Positions 8,511 to 18,282 of a DNA stretch of 38,893 nt are shown here, piece after piece. Where the stretch lies: contig JAFQUB010000048.1 of assembly GCA_017408735.1 (NCBI GenBank), forward strand, positions 1 through 38,893. Reading direction: 5' to 3'. Position 1 is the stretch's first letter; the number at the start of each line of letters is the position of its first letter. Source of the DNA: Lachnospiraceae bacterium (GTDB taxonomy: Bacteria; Bacillota; Clostridia; Lachnospirales; Lachnospiraceae). Made by a program: the position numbers and the translations under genes. Under the pieces are notes generated by a model that did not search any database, was not told the DNA's origin, and was given only the letters and a program-made list of their open reading frames with translations.

Positions 8511-10443
8511 TCTGTTCTTCTTCTTTCACAATGCTTACAGTTGGATTCTGGTTTTCAGCTTCTTCCCCTTCCGTTTTTTCCGGAATTCCTTTGATTTCGC
8601 GGAAAATCTTCATAAATTCCTTGCCTGTGATGGTTTCTTTTTCAATGAGGAATTCTGCGATTTTGTCCAAAGCTTCTCTGTTTTCAGTCAGAAGCTCTTT
8701 GGCACGTTCGTAGCTTTCCTTCAAAAGCCTCATTACTTCTTTGTCTACTTCTGCCGCTGTGGCATCTCCGCAATGCATGGAGGCTTTTCCGCTTAAATAC
8801 TTGCTTTCCACGGTTTCTAAACCTATCAGACCAAATTTTTCAGACATACCATACTGTGTCACCATGGAACGGGCAATTTCCGTTGCTTTTTCAATATCAT
8901 TAGAAGCACCTGTGGTTACGGTATCAAATACAATTTCTTCTGCCGCACGACCTGCCAAAAATTTCACCAGCATAGTACGCAGTTCTTTTTCTGTATTTAA
9001 GTACTTCTCCTCTTCTGGTACATTCATGACATAGCCCAATGCGCCCATGGTTCTTGGCACAATGGTAATTTTCTGCACCGGTTCCGCATCTTTTTCCAAA
9101 GCACTGATTAACGCGTGGCCAACTTCATGGTAAGAAACAATTCTTCTTTCTTCCGGGCTCATAATTCGGTCTTTCTTTTCCTTACCTACCAATACTACTT
9201 CCACAGCCTCAAACAAATCCGACTGAGAAACCACATTTCTTCCGTGTTTTACTGCATTAATAGCAGCTTCGTTAATCATATTGGCCAGGTCAGAACCTAC
9301 CGCTCCTGAGGTTGCCAGTGCGATTGCATCTAAATCTACGGTGTCATCCATCAGCACGTCTTTGGCATGAACCTTCAAGATTTCCACACGTCCCTTTAAG
9401 TCAGGTTTATCTACAATAACACGACGGTCAAAACGTCCCGGACGAAGAAGTGCTTTATCCAATACTTCCGGACGGTTTGTGGCCGCTAATATCAGAATAC
9501 CCTTGGACGTATCAAAACCATCCATTTCTGCCAGCAACTGGTTTAAGGTCTGCTCACGCTCACTGTCACCGCCATATCTGGCATCTCTGCTTTTACCAAT
9601 GGCATCAATTTCATCAATAAATATAATACATGGTGCTGCTTTCTGTGCTTCTTTAAACAAATCTCTTACTCTGGAAGCACCTACACCTACAAACATTTCC
9701 ACAAAGTCAGAACCTGCCATGGAGAAAAACGGTACTTTCGCTTCCCCTGCCACTGCCTTAGCAAGAAGGGTTTTACCTGTTCCCGGTGGTCCCACCAATA
9801 AGGCGCCTTTTGGAAGCTTTGCTCCAATTTTTGCATATTTATCAGGATTGTGAAGGAAATCCACCACTTCCTGTAGAGATTCTTTCGCTTCATCTTCCCC
9901 TGCCACATCTTTAAAGGTAATCCCTGTTTCTTTTTCTACGTATACTTTGGCATTGCTTTTTCCTACTCCCATCATGCCGCTTCCTTTTGCCATTTTACTG
10001 AAAAGGAAGCTTAAAAGTAACCAAATTAATAATAATGGCAGTAATGACATCAACATAGACTCTAAAAATCCAACTCTGTCCGGGATTTCTCCTTCCACGC
10101 TGATTCCTGCATCCAGCAAACGCTGTGTCAATGTCTCATCTTCCACAATACCGGTATAATAAGTAATCAACGGCACTGTAAGTGCGTTTTCTTTGTCGTC
10201 ATCTTTCGCTCCAGGTATTATTACAATACTGTCGCTGCCAATTTTAACACTTTTTACCTTCCCGTTATCCACCATTTCAAGAAACTCATTGTATGTGATC
10301 TGTTTCTTTGAACTGTCTTCCACTAAATTATTTATAAAACTAAATAACATCAATGTGACAATTGCGGCTACTGCCAATATAATAAACGTCTGGGGACCTT
10401 TCTGATTTTGCCCGTTGTTGTTATTGGAATTGTTGTTGTCCAT
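8503..10443 (-). CDS. ftsH: ATP-dependent zinc metalloprotease FtsH
   Basis: A membrane-anchored AAA+ protease that extracts and degrades misfolded membrane proteins and regulators. Order: an Asn-rich N-terminus, membrane helix 1 (about 19-40), an extracytoplasmic domain, helix 2 (about 128-150), Walker A GPPGTGKT (218-225), Walker B IIFIDEID (273-280), the second region of homology ending in RPGRFDR, and the zinc site HEVGH (439-443). The ATG at 10443 is chosen over the first in-frame codon at 10458 because GGAGG lies 8 nt before it (646 residues). The C-terminus is acidic and Glu-rich. It is transcribed from a good promoter about 115 nt upstream and is followed by uvrC. Confidence 0.97.
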   Translation of the reverse strand: MDNNNSNNNNGQNQKGPQTFIILAVAAIVTLMLFSFINNLVEDSSKKQITYNEFLEMVDNGKVKSVKIGSDSIVIIPGAKDDDKENALTVPLITYYTGIVEDETLTQRLLDAGISVEGEIPDRVGFLESMLMSLLPLLLIWLLLSFLFSKMAKGSGMMGVGKSNAKVYVEKETGITFKDVAGEDEAKESLQEVVDFLHNPDKYAKIGAKLPKGALLVGPPGTGKTLLAKAVAGEAKVPFFSMAGSDFVEMFVGVGASRVRDLFKEAQKAAPCIIFIDEIDAIGKSRDARYGGDSEREQTLNQLLAEMDGFDTSKGILILAATNRPEVLDKALLRPGRFDRRVIVDKPDLKGRVEILKVHAKDVLMDDTVDLDAIALATSGAVGSDLANMINEAAINAVKHGRNVVSQSDLFEAVEVVLVGKEKKDRIMSPEERRIVSYHEVGHALISALEKDAEPVQKITIVPRTMGALGYVMNVPEEEKYLNTEKELRTMLVKFLAGRAAEEIVFDTVTTGASNDIEKATEIARSMVTQYGMSEKFGLIGLETVESKYLSGKASMHCGDATAAEVDKEVMRLLKESYERAKELLTENREALDKIAEFLIEKETITGKEFMKIFREIKGIPEKTEGEEAENQNPTVSIVKEEEQNV

Positions 10444-10556
10444 ACACTTTTCCTCCATGCCTTTCCCAGAAACACTGCATCTACTAATCTTGCAAATTTA
10501 TTTTTCCCAAGTAAGTTACTTTTACACGTTTCATTTTGCTTTTTCTTTTCCAATTT

Positions 10557-10585
10557 ATTATAGTGAGTTTTCTTTTACAAATCAA
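10557..10585 (-). promoter_or_regulatory. Promoter for ftsH-uvrC
   Basis: On the minus strand, -35 TTGATT (10580-10585), 17 nt, -10 TATAAT (10557-10562). It leaves a leader of about 110 nt before the ftsH ATG, in which no structured element was recognised. Confidence 0.75.
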
Positions 10586-10651
10586 TATAAAGATTGTGAA
10601 TTTTTAGACATATTTCTAAATGTTTTCTAAAATAAATTCCTTGATGACAGC

Positions 10652-10683
10652 AAAAAGCTGCATGCAATGCATGCAGCTTTTCT
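10652..10683 (-). terminator. Intrinsic terminator after the chemoreceptor gene
   Basis: AAAAGCTGCATGC and GCATGCAGCTTTT form a perfect stem with an ATT loop; the minus strand continues as TTTTTG. It lies 15 nt beyond the stop of the gene at 10698. Confidence 0.88.
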
Positions 10684-10697
10684 ATCTCATTGTTTTA

Positions 10698-11648
10698 TTA
10701 TTTGCTATATTTGTCAATCTTAGGCTGAATTTCTTCCACCAGTTCTTTAATGTAAGAATATCCGTAGTCTGTTTCACCAGGATTGTCCATCTTATCCATT
10801 GTATCAGCAACATTTCCAATAGTATTCACTGTATTGGACACGCTATTTTTCACTTCTCCAAATTTAGATATACAGTTTTCAACTGCACCGTCTAATGTAC
10901 TTCTGATATCGCTTACGTTCTTTCCTGATTCTTCGATGTTCTTAAATACCTGCTGTGTTTCTTCTACTTTTTCTTTGGAAACACTTAAGGCTTTCTGCGC
11001 CTGTCCCATAGAAGTATCCAGATGTTCTGAATTGTTCTGTAAAGTTTCCATACTGGAGTTAACATCTCCAACCAGTACTTTAATCTGTCCTGCAAGTGCA
11101 TTTACCTGATCAGCAACAACGGCGAATCCTTTACCGTTTTCACCAGCTCTTGCTGCCTCGATAGACGCATTCAAAGCCAGCATATTTGTTTGATTGGCAA
11201 TACCAATAATCGCCTGCATGGTATCCTTAATCTCATCAAAACTTTTCTGGAATTCATTGAATACATTCTGAATTTCTTCAAATTTTTCTTCCACTGCTAC
11301 AGAGTTCTTTTCCAACTTTTCTACATTATTAGATGCTTCTGCTACGGTAGCAAACACACTCTCCATGCTGCGTGACAATTCACTCTGAACATCATCAATT
11401 TGTTTAAAATTGTCCTGAAGTCCTTCCACAGCACTTTCAATGTCTTCTGATTTCCTAGCAATATCATAAAAACTGCTTCTGATATTTTCTACTTTACCAA
11501 GTAGCTGCTTCTCTTCTCTTGAAACCTCTGCTTCTTTCTTCTTCACAAATTCCCCAATTTGTTTTACCGGTGCAGAAATCTCTGATAAATTAACCTCAAC
11601 TCTGTTTTCGTTTACGTTCACGTTTTCTTTCTTCCCAAATAATCCCAT
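10698..11648 (-). CDS. Soluble methyl-accepting chemotaxis-type signalling protein
   Basis: A receptor-type coiled-coil protein of 316 residues. The hairpin tip that contacts CheA and CheW in canonical receptors is clear near residues 143-178 ([20 protein letters not shown], then [16 protein letters not shown]). Long heptad-rich helices lie on both sides. There is no transmembrane segment and no recognisable sensory domain: the first 40 residues are charged and low in complexity. It is therefore cytoplasmic, and what it senses cannot be read from the sequence. No che or flagellar genes are nearby. It is monocistronic, with its own promoter and terminator, and divergent from hydG. Confidence 0.85.
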   Translation of the reverse strand: MGLFGKKENVNVNENRVEVNLSEISAPVKQIGEFVKKKEAEVSREEKQLLGKVENIRSSFYDIARKSEDIESAVEGLQDNFKQIDDVQSELSRSMESVFATVAEASNNVEKLEKNSVAVEEKFEEIQNVFNEFQKSFDEIKDTMQAIIGIANQTNMLALNASIEAARAGENGKGFAVVADQVNALAGQIKVLVGDVNSSMETLQNNSEHLDTSMGQAQKALSVSKEKVEETQQVFKNIEESGKNVSDIRSTLDGAVENCISKFGEVKNSVSNTVNTIGNVADTMDKMDNPGETDYGYSYIKELVEEIQPKIDKYSK

Positions 11649-11683
11649 ATACCTTTCTCCTTCCCAACGCGTTCTTATATATT

Positions 11684-11711
11684 ATTTTACCACATTCTCA
11701 TATATAGACAA
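11684..11711 (-). promoter_or_regulatory. Promoter for the chemoreceptor gene
   Basis: On the minus strand, -35 TTGTCT (11706-11711), 16 nt, -10 TAAAAT (11684-11689), about 35 nt before the ATG. GGAAGGAGAAAGGT gives the ribosome binding site. Confidence 0.55.
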
Positions 11712-11776
11712 GTTTTTTTTGTGTAATTCACATATTTCTGATAACAGTTCTGCCATTTCTGTTACATTTTTCTCTC

Positions 11777-11805
11777 TTTCCATTTAAAAAATTTGGTAGT
11801 ATACT
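11777..11805 (+). promoter_or_regulatory. Promoter for hydG-hydF
   Basis: -35 TTTCCA (11777-11782), 17 nt, -10 TATACT (11800-11805). The ribosome binding site GAAGGAG precedes the hydG ATG at 11855. It is divergent from the chemoreceptor promoter about 70 nt away. Confidence 0.55.
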
Positions 11806-11854
11806 ATAGTTTGGAGAAAGTAACATTTTATATGAGGGGAAGGAGTATATCATA

Positions 11855-13273
11855 ATGTATCAGGTAACATCACCGAAAGCAGAAGACTTTATTAATCATG
11901 AAGAAATTTTGGATACTCTTGCTTATGCAGAGAAAAATAAGAATAATATAGAGCTTATTAATCAGATTCTGGAAAAGGCTCGTTTGCGTAAGGGATTATC
12001 ACACAGGGAGGCACTGGTTCTTCTGGATTGTGATATTCCGGAAAAGAATCAGGAAATTTTCCAACTGGCAGAGCAGATTAAAAAGGATTTCTATGGCAAC
12101 CGTATTGTAATGTTTGCACCTTTGTATCTTTCTAATTATTGTGTTAATGGGTGTGTTTACTGCCCATATCACACCACAAACACCCATATTGTGCGAAAGA
12201 AACTTACTCAGGAGGAGATCCGCAGGGAAGTAATTGCCCTGCAGGATATGGGACATAAACGACTGGCTCTGGAAACCGGGGAAGATCCGGTAAATAATCC
12301 TATCGAATATGTTTTGGAAAGCATTAAAACTATCTATAGCATTAAGCATAAAAACGGCGCCATCCGCCGTGTAAATGTAAATATTGCTGCCACTACCGTG
12401 GAAAACTACCGCAAGTTAAAAGACGCCGGTATTGGAACTTACATTTTATTTCAGGAAACTTATCACAAAGAAAGCTATGAGAAGCTTCATCCAACAGGAC
12501 CAAAACATGACTATGCTTACCACACAGAAGCCATGGACCGTGCCATGGAGGGCGGCATTGACGATGTAGGAATCGGTGTATTGTTTGGCTTAGAACTGTA
12601 TCGCTATGAATTTGCCGGCCTGCTGATGCACGCAGAACATCTGGAAGCAGTTTATGGTGTGGGACCTCATACTATCAGTGTTCCACGTATTCGCCGTGCA
12701 GATGACATCGATCCGGATACTTTTGATAATGGTATTGATGATGATACTTTTGCTAAACTTGTGGCATGTATCCGTATCAGCGTTCCTTATACAGGAATGA
12801 TTGTTTCTACCAGGGAGAGTCAAAAATGCAGAGAACGCTTGCTTCACCTTGGTGTATCTCAGATTAGCGGCGGTTCCCGTACCAGCGTAGGTGGTTATGT
12901 AGAACCAGAACTTCCGGAAGATAATTCTGCCCAGTTTGATGTCAGCGACACCCGTTCTTTAGACGAAGTTGTAAACTGGCTGATGAAATCAGGATACATT
13001 CCAAGTTTCTGTACTGCATGCTATCGTGAAGGACGTACCGGTGACCGCTTTATGAGTCTTTGTAAAAGTGGACAAATTCAAAACTGCTGTCATCCAAACG
13101 CATTGATGACTTTGCAGGAATATCTGGAGGATTATGCCTCCACAGACACGAAAGCCATCGGAGAACAGTTAATTCGTCAGGAAATTCATAATGTACCAAA
13201 CGAAAAAGTACGGGAAATTGTACTTAAAAATCTGGAACAAATTAAACAGGGGCAGCGAGATTTTCGTTTCTAA
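11855..13273 (+). CDS. hydG: [FeFe]-hydrogenase H-cluster radical SAM maturase HydG
   Basis: A tyrosine lyase that splits tyrosine to supply the CO and cyanide ligands of the hydrogenase H-cluster. The radical SAM motif CX3CX2C is Cys96, Cys100 and Cys103 (YCVNGCVYCPYHTTN). The C-terminal auxiliary cluster motif CX2CX22C is Cys386, Cys389 and Cys412, and this distinguishes HydG from the thiamine enzyme ThiH. Its 472 residues match the family. It begins after AAGGAG and is followed 25 nt later by hydF, so the two maturases are co-transcribed. The third maturase, hydE, and the hydrogenase itself are not in this window. Confidence 0.97.
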   Translation: MYQVTSPKAEDFINHEEILDTLAYAEKNKNNIELINQILEKARLRKGLSHREALVLLDCDIPEKNQEIFQLAEQIKKDFYGNRIVMFAPLYLSNYCVNGCVYCPYHTTNTHIVRKKLTQEEIRREVIALQDMGHKRLALETGEDPVNNPIEYVLESIKTIYSIKHKNGAIRRVNVNIAATTVENYRKLKDAGIGTYILFQETYHKESYEKLHPTGPKHDYAYHTEAMDRAMEGGIDDVGIGVLFGLELYRYEFAGLLMHAEHLEAVYGVGPHTISVPRIRRADDIDPDTFDNGIDDDTFAKLVACIRISVPYTGMIVSTRESQKCRERLLHLGVSQISGGSRTSVGGYVEPELPEDNSAQFDVSDTRSLDEVVNWLMKSGYIPSFCTACYREGRTGDRFMSLCKSGQIQNCCHPNALMTLQEYLEDYASTDTKAIGEQLIRQEIHNVPNEKVREIVLKNLEQIKQGQRDFRF

Positions 13274-13298
13274 CCCTTTTTGAAGGAGGTATATTTAC

Positions 13299-14510
13299 AT
13301 GTCATTAAATAACACACCATCCTCTGAACGAGTACACATTGCATTATTCGGGCGAAGAAACGTGGGAAAATCCAGCGTTATTAATGCCATAACCAACCAG
13401 CATCTTTCCATTGTTTCTGAATTTGAGGGCACTACCACAGATCCTGTATATAAATCCATGGAACTGTTGCCTATCGGACCTGTGGTATTAATTGACACTG
13501 CCGGTTTGGACGACGAGGGAAGTCTTGGGACACTCAGAATCCAGAAAACATATCAGGTATTAAATAAAACGGATATTGCGCTGTTGATTGTTGACAGCAG
13601 CAAAGGAATCACTGAACTGGACGTAAAATTAATGGAACGGTTTCGCTCTAAAAAGCTTCCTTATGTGGTAGCCTTTAACAAAGCTGATTTATGCGAACCT
13701 CCAATTCCTTACGACATTCAGGAACACTGTATTGGCGTCAGTGCCAAATCCGGTCTGAATATCCGACAGTTAAAGGAATTAATTGCCGCTCAAGTCAAAT
13801 ACTCTGCTCCCGAACGTGCTCTTGTAGCCGATTTGTTAGAGCCTTCTGATCTGGTTATTTTGGTAATTCCTATCGACAGTGCTGCACCAAAAGGACGTCT
13901 GATTTTACCTCAACAACAGACTATCCGGGATATTTTAGATGCGGATGCCGTCACTATGGTAGTAAAGGATAGCCAGTTAAAAAACACTTTGGAACAGTTA
14001 GGCAAAAAGCCCAAGCTGGTAGTTACCGACAGTCAGGCTTTTGAAAAAGTCGCTGCAGATACACCGGAAGATATTCCGCTAACTTCCTTTTCTATTTTGT
14101 TTGCAAGATATAAGGGAAATCTGGAAGCTGCAGTACAGGGAGCCAAGACACTGGATACATTGGAAAATGGTGACTATGTGCTTATTTCTGAAGGCTGTAC
14201 CCACCATCGTCAGTGCGGAGATATTGGTACCGAAAAACTGCCCAACTGGATTCGAAAACATACAGGAAAAAAACTGAATTTTGAATTTACCAGCGGACGG
14301 GATTTTCCAGAGGATGTATCAAAATATCAGTTAATTATACATTGTGGTGGCTGTATGATACACGAAAAGGAAATGAAACAGCGGCTTTCCGTTGCCGCAG
14401 GGCAGAATATTCCAATGACAAATTACGGTACCGCCATTGCTTATATGCACGGTATTTTAAAACGTTCTGTAGAAATTTTTCCTCAGATTGCTTCCCAACT
14501 TGAGGGTTAA
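13299..14510 (+). CDS. hydF: [FeFe]-hydrogenase maturation GTPase HydF
   Basis: The scaffold on which the diiron subcluster is assembled before transfer to the hydrogenase. The N-terminal GTPase domain has the P-loop GRRNVGKSS (18-26), switch TTTDPV, DTAG (66-69) and FNKAD. A dimerisation domain follows. The C-terminal iron-sulfur motif CxH...HCxxC is Cys300, His302, His348, Cys349 and Cys352. Its 403 residues are typical. AAGGAGG lies before the ATG, and a terminator follows at 14519. Confidence 0.97.
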   Translation: MSLNNTPSSERVHIALFGRRNVGKSSVINAITNQHLSIVSEFEGTTTDPVYKSMELLPIGPVVLIDTAGLDDEGSLGTLRIQKTYQVLNKTDIALLIVDSSKGITELDVKLMERFRSKKLPYVVAFNKADLCEPPIPYDIQEHCIGVSAKSGLNIRQLKELIAAQVKYSAPERALVADLLEPSDLVILVIPIDSAAPKGRLILPQQQTIRDILDADAVTMVVKDSQLKNTLEQLGKKPKLVVTDSQAFEKVAADTPEDIPLTSFSILFARYKGNLEAAVQGAKTLDTLENGDYVLISEGCTHHRQCGDIGTEKLPNWIRKHTGKKLNFEFTSGRDFPEDVSKYQLIIHCGGCMIHEKEMKQRLSVAAGQNIPMTNYGTAIAYMHGILKRSVEIFPQIASQLEG

Positions 14511-14518
14511 ATAAAGCC

Positions 14519-14562
14519 AAAGGCAGCGCCTCCTTTTTAAGAGTGTCGCTGCCTTTATTACT
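14519..14562 (+). terminator. Terminator after hydF, possibly bidirectional
   Basis: AAAGGCAGCG (14519-14528) pairs with CGCTGCCTTT (14547-14556) across an 18-nt loop, followed by a T-rich tract. The convergent aminopeptidase gene ends at 14595, and the minus-strand side also has a short TTT run. Confidence 0.75.
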
Positions 14563-14594
14563 TTTATCTTTTTTATTTATGAGTTATAAATTTA

Positions 14595-15710
14595 CTATTT
14601 TAAGTTTTCCGGATTCAGGCATTCCAGTTCAGGTATTACAAACCTTCCGTCCTTACGGATTAATACATCATCAAAGTATATTTCCCCTCCACCGTATTCC
14701 GGTCTTTGAATCCACACTAGATCCCAGTGAATTGCTGATGTATTTCCATTTGGTGCTTCATCATAACAATTTCCCGGAGTAAAGTGGATGGAACCACAAA
14801 TTTTTTCGTCAAATAAAATATCTTTCATCGGAGATAAGATATATGGATTTACTCCAATTGCAAATTCTCCAATATATCTTGCGCCTTCATCTATATCAAA
14901 TATTTTATTGATACGTTCTGTATCATTGGCGGTTGCCTTTACAATCTTTCCGTTTTCAAAGGTAAGACATACATTTTCAAATGTAAATCCCTGATAAATG
15001 GATGGTGCATTGTACTGAATTGTTCCGTTCACAGAATCTCTTACCGGCGCTGTGTACACTTCACCGTCCGGAATGTTTAATTCTCCTGCACATGGAATTG
15101 CCGGGATATCTTTAATGGAAAAGCTGATATCTGTTCCCGGTCCTGTCATTCTTACTTTATCGGTTTTATTCATCAAATTTACCAGTGATTTCATCGCTTC
15201 ATTCATTTTAGAATAATCCAGATTACATACTTCAAAGTAAAAATCTTCAAACGCTTCAGTGCTGGTACATGCCAGCTGTGCCATGGCATGGTTAGGATAG
15301 CGGAGTACTACCCATCTTGTTTTTGGCACTCGGATTTCGTGGTGTACCGGTGTCTGATATAACTGATTATAAATCTTCATTTTATCTTCCGGCACATCGG
15401 AAAGTTCAGAAACATTGTCTGCACCACGGATGCCGATATAGCAATCCATCTTTGACATTTCCAGTGCATCAATTTCTGCCATCAGTTTCATCTGTTCTTC
15501 ATCACAATTTAGCAGCACTTCTCTTAACACTTCGTTGCTGATATAGTGCACAAAAGGTCTTCCCTTTGCCTTATATACTTCCTTTACTACGGCTCTTGCC
15601 AAATCTTCTGTTTCCTGCCCGATATAGTTAATATATACTTTCTCGCCTTCTTTTACTTTACAGGAATAAGTAACTAAATTTTCTGCCAGTTTTTTTATTC
15701 TTGCGTCCAT
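14595..15710 (-). CDS. M29-family metallo-aminopeptidase (AmpS/PepS type)
   Basis: A cytoplasmic two-metal aminopeptidase that removes N-terminal residues from peptides. All metal-ligand positions of family M29 can be placed: Glu217 (NIPDGE), Glu282 (GEFAIG), His309 (SIHFTPG), Tyr316, and His328/Asp330 (AIHWD). Its 371 residues are close to the family norm of 370-410. GGAGGTAGAG precedes the ATG. It starts 10 nt after the stop of the large anchored protein upstream, suggesting one transcript, although no functional link is evident. Confidence 0.9.
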   Translation of the reverse strand: MDARIKKLAENLVTYSCKVKEGEKVYINYIGQETEDLARAVVKEVYKAKGRPFVHYISNEVLREVLLNCDEEQMKLMAEIDALEMSKMDCYIGIRGADNVSELSDVPEDKMKIYNQLYQTPVHHEIRVPKTRWVVLRYPNHAMAQLACTSTEAFEDFYFEVCNLDYSKMNEAMKSLVNLMNKTDKVRMTGPGTDISFSIKDIPAIPCAGELNIPDGEVYTAPVRDSVNGTIQYNAPSIYQGFTFENVCLTFENGKIVKATANDTERINKIFDIDEGARYIGEFAIGVNPYILSPMKDILFDEKICGSIHFTPGNCYDEAPNGNTSAIHWDLVWIQRPEYGGGEIYFDDVLIRKDGRFVIPELECLNPENLK

Positions 15711-15720
15711 GCTCTACCTC

Positions 15721-18255
15721 CTATTTTACAAAACTGATAAAATTATTTCCTAAGCTCTCAAAATATTCACGACTGTCATTCACTCCTTTTTTATAGGGTT
15801 CTGTGCTGTTTGACGGGTCCAGAATCAATACATTAAATTCATCATAGCCCACAATTAGAACACCTTTGTTTTCACCCAACACAGCCAGTACAGGATATCC
15901 CCGGCTGACATAGTACAGAACTTCATCTACACTTAAACCTGTTAAGTCCAGTACATCTCCTTCCACATACTTATTCAATATGGATAATGGTGGTTCTCCC
16001 TGGGCTAATAAAGGTTTTGCGTCCACGGTATAACCTGCCGCTGTCAGCATCTGTGTCAGACAGATACCTAAACTGCTTCCTCCATCCGTACTTGACACGG
16101 ATACCTGATTAATGTTTGCTCTTGTTTGATGTTTGATTTTTTCCCAGATATAATTTTGATTTTTATTTAATACCACACCGAAATAATTCTTAGCTGTTTC
16201 AATTGCCTGGGCAGCATCTGTATATACTCCCATCATCCCATAACGGGCATACACATAATAATAATTTTCCACATCGTTTTCCTGTTTTTCATCCATTTCC
16301 ACATTTCTGGATTCTTCATACACCACTTCACGAGGGGTCAGAAGCTTCGGCTGGGATTCTGATATATCATACGCCAGTTCCAGCTGATATTCGGCTTTCC
16401 GCTCCTCAGTTACTTTCTGTGTAAGGCTTATGTTGGTATTTTCTACAAAATCATTATTCATAATGCTGTCGCTGTCCACTTCTTTATATGAACCATCTGA
16501 AATTCTTTCATAACGTTCCAGCTGAATCACATTATCCTTCAGGCTGGTACCCATAATATAAATGCCCTCTCTGCTATATGTGATTTCTTCTTCCTTTTCA
16601 TTTCGAATGCAAATCGCATGCATTGGAAATCTCATCACACCGGTCACGTCATATTTTATATCGTCTTTTATGGCAATTCCATAGATAAAATCCTGTTGCA
16701 TAAATCCCAATGGTGCAATACATTCCTGTTCTCCTGCAGTTACCTGATAGCTTGCCCCATCCTGTAGAGAGAATACATTAATCACTTGGGAATTATACTT
16801 ATTTAACTGCTCCTGCCATGCAAACATACTGTTATCTTCGGATACTGTATAGGTTCCTTCTTTCAAACCACTTACCACTAGTTCATAAGTATGAGTCGTT
16901 AAGTCAATTTCATAAAGGCTTTCTTCCAGATAAATATACATCTGGTTATTTTTATTTACATAAATCAGATTGTCAATGTCTTCTTTTAGCAACTGATATG
17001 GCTTGGTACTAGGTAAAAATACTTGTTCTTCAATACAGTTAATGGTGCTGTCATAATAGTACATGGCTATTCCTGTTTGTCCTTCATGGCGTCCTCTGTT
17101 CATATAGCCACACACCATAAAGTGCATATTTCCATTTTCATCCATGCTGACTATTTTTACTTTGTGCTGATCGTAGGTGTCCCGCACATCTGCCACGCTA
17201 TTATTAAAAAATCCAAATACTTTTATTATTCTGTCTGTGTTGTTATTATACTGCCATAATGTGTTTTCCTGCACAAAACTGACAATGGTTCCATCCATAT
17301 TTTCTTCATAGACTACATTTTCATCGATAATTCCAAGATTGATTTTATTTTCAGCAAAGCGTTCATTTGTAGGCATAAACATTTCATTGGCAAAACGTTC
17401 ATAGTCCAACAGGTACATTCTGTTGGCAGTATAGCGGATATAATAATATTCTTCCACATTCAGATAATCTTTGCTACCCTTTTCATTTCCCACGGAAACT
17501 ACATAATTATAATTAATGGTTCCTATACTGTCCGACAGTTCTTTTATCTGCGGAACCGTTTCAGATTCTATTGTTACATCCAGTTCTCCCCAGGTGACCT
17601 GGTCATGATTAGAATGGATGTTTACATACTGATAAGAAGAATTATCTCCACTGGCATTGGATTCTAAATATTTTACAATATCCTCAGAGGCACTTTTATC
17701 TCTATTGTATATTTTGCTCTGCAAATCCCGAGAAAATTCAATCAATTCTTTTGCATGATTATTATCCATCAGCACAATTCTTGTATAATAGCGAATTTCC
17801 TGCTTTCCCTCACAATGAAGTACAATAGTCAAAATATATTCTGTTCCTTTATCAATCAAATCCTTGATAGGGATTTCTGCCTGTATTCCATTGTCTGTAG
17901 TTTCAAGACTGCTGACCTTATTATCTTCCACCAGTCTTGTAGTATCCAGACTCCTGACCTCATAAGAAATATCCTTAATATCCAGTTCTGTTTCCTTTAC
18001 TTGAATTGTAAGCTTACGGTCTTCACCAAGAGGAGTGATGGTATCTCTCATATACCGGGCCTGCATTTCATCTGCATACCCGTGAAGCCGGTTTGCCTCA
18101 TGTCCTCCTACCATTGTGGTAAGTACCGGATATGTGGCATTTGCCATCTCTGCCGTCATATCTGTGTTTCCCTGATTAGTAATTTTGCTGATAATTATCA
18201 CACTAAGCACAAATATGGTAAACAGCACTGTAAATTTTATTAGGTGTTTTTTCAT
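15721..18255 (-). CDS. Anchored extracytoplasmic protein with degenerate C39-like C-terminus
   Basis: Not assigned to a named family. The N-terminus is a signal anchor (basic MKKHLIKF, hydrophobic helix about 8-24), so nearly all of its 844 residues face outward. Residues about 300-650 read as repeated short beta strands with Trp/Tyr-Asp turns, suggesting a propeller-like sensor or binding domain. The last 120 residues follow the outline of a C39/papain-like peptidase: a Gly-Ser-rich stretch at GGSSLGICLTQMLTAAGY, then GYPVLAVLGENKGVLIVGYD and LILDPSN. The catalytic histidine that normally precedes the VGYD strand is absent, so proteolysis is doubtful. Co-directional with the aminopeptidase (10-nt gap) and downstream of the methyltransferase (27-nt gap). 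Role unknown. Confidence 0.75.
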   Translation of the reverse strand: MKKHLIKFTVLFTIFVLSVIIISKITNQGNTDMTAEMANATYPVLTTMVGGHEANRLHGYADEMQARYMRDTITPLGEDRKLTIQVKETELDIKDISYEVRSLDTTRLVEDNKVSSLETTDNGIQAEIPIKDLIDKGTEYILTIVLHCEGKQEIRYYTRIVLMDNNHAKELIEFSRDLQSKIYNRDKSASEDIVKYLESNASGDNSSYQYVNIHSNHDQVTWGELDVTIESETVPQIKELSDSIGTINYNYVVSVGNEKGSKDYLNVEEYYYIRYTANRMYLLDYERFANEMFMPTNERFAENKINLGIIDENVVYEENMDGTIVSFVQENTLWQYNNNTDRIIKVFGFFNNSVADVRDTYDQHKVKIVSMDENGNMHFMVCGYMNRGRHEGQTGIAMYYYDSTINCIEEQVFLPSTKPYQLLKEDIDNLIYVNKNNQMYIYLEESLYEIDLTTHTYELVVSGLKEGTYTVSEDNSMFAWQEQLNKYNSQVINVFSLQDGASYQVTAGEQECIAPLGFMQQDFIYGIAIKDDIKYDVTGVMRFPMHAICIRNEKEEEITYSREGIYIMGTSLKDNVIQLERYERISDGSYKEVDSDSIMNNDFVENTNISLTQKVTEERKAEYQLELAYDISESQPKLLTPREVVYEESRNVEMDEKQENDVENYYYVYARYGMMGVYTDAAQAIETAKNYFGVVLNKNQNYIWEKIKHQTRANINQVSVSSTDGGSSLGICLTQMLTAAGYTVDAKPLLAQGEPPLSILNKYVEGDVLDLTGLSVDEVLYYVSRGYPVLAVLGENKGVLIVGYDEFNVLILDPSNSTEPYKKGVNDSREYFESLGNNFISFVK

Positions 18256-18282
18256 TCTATCCCATAACCTCCATCTGTCACA

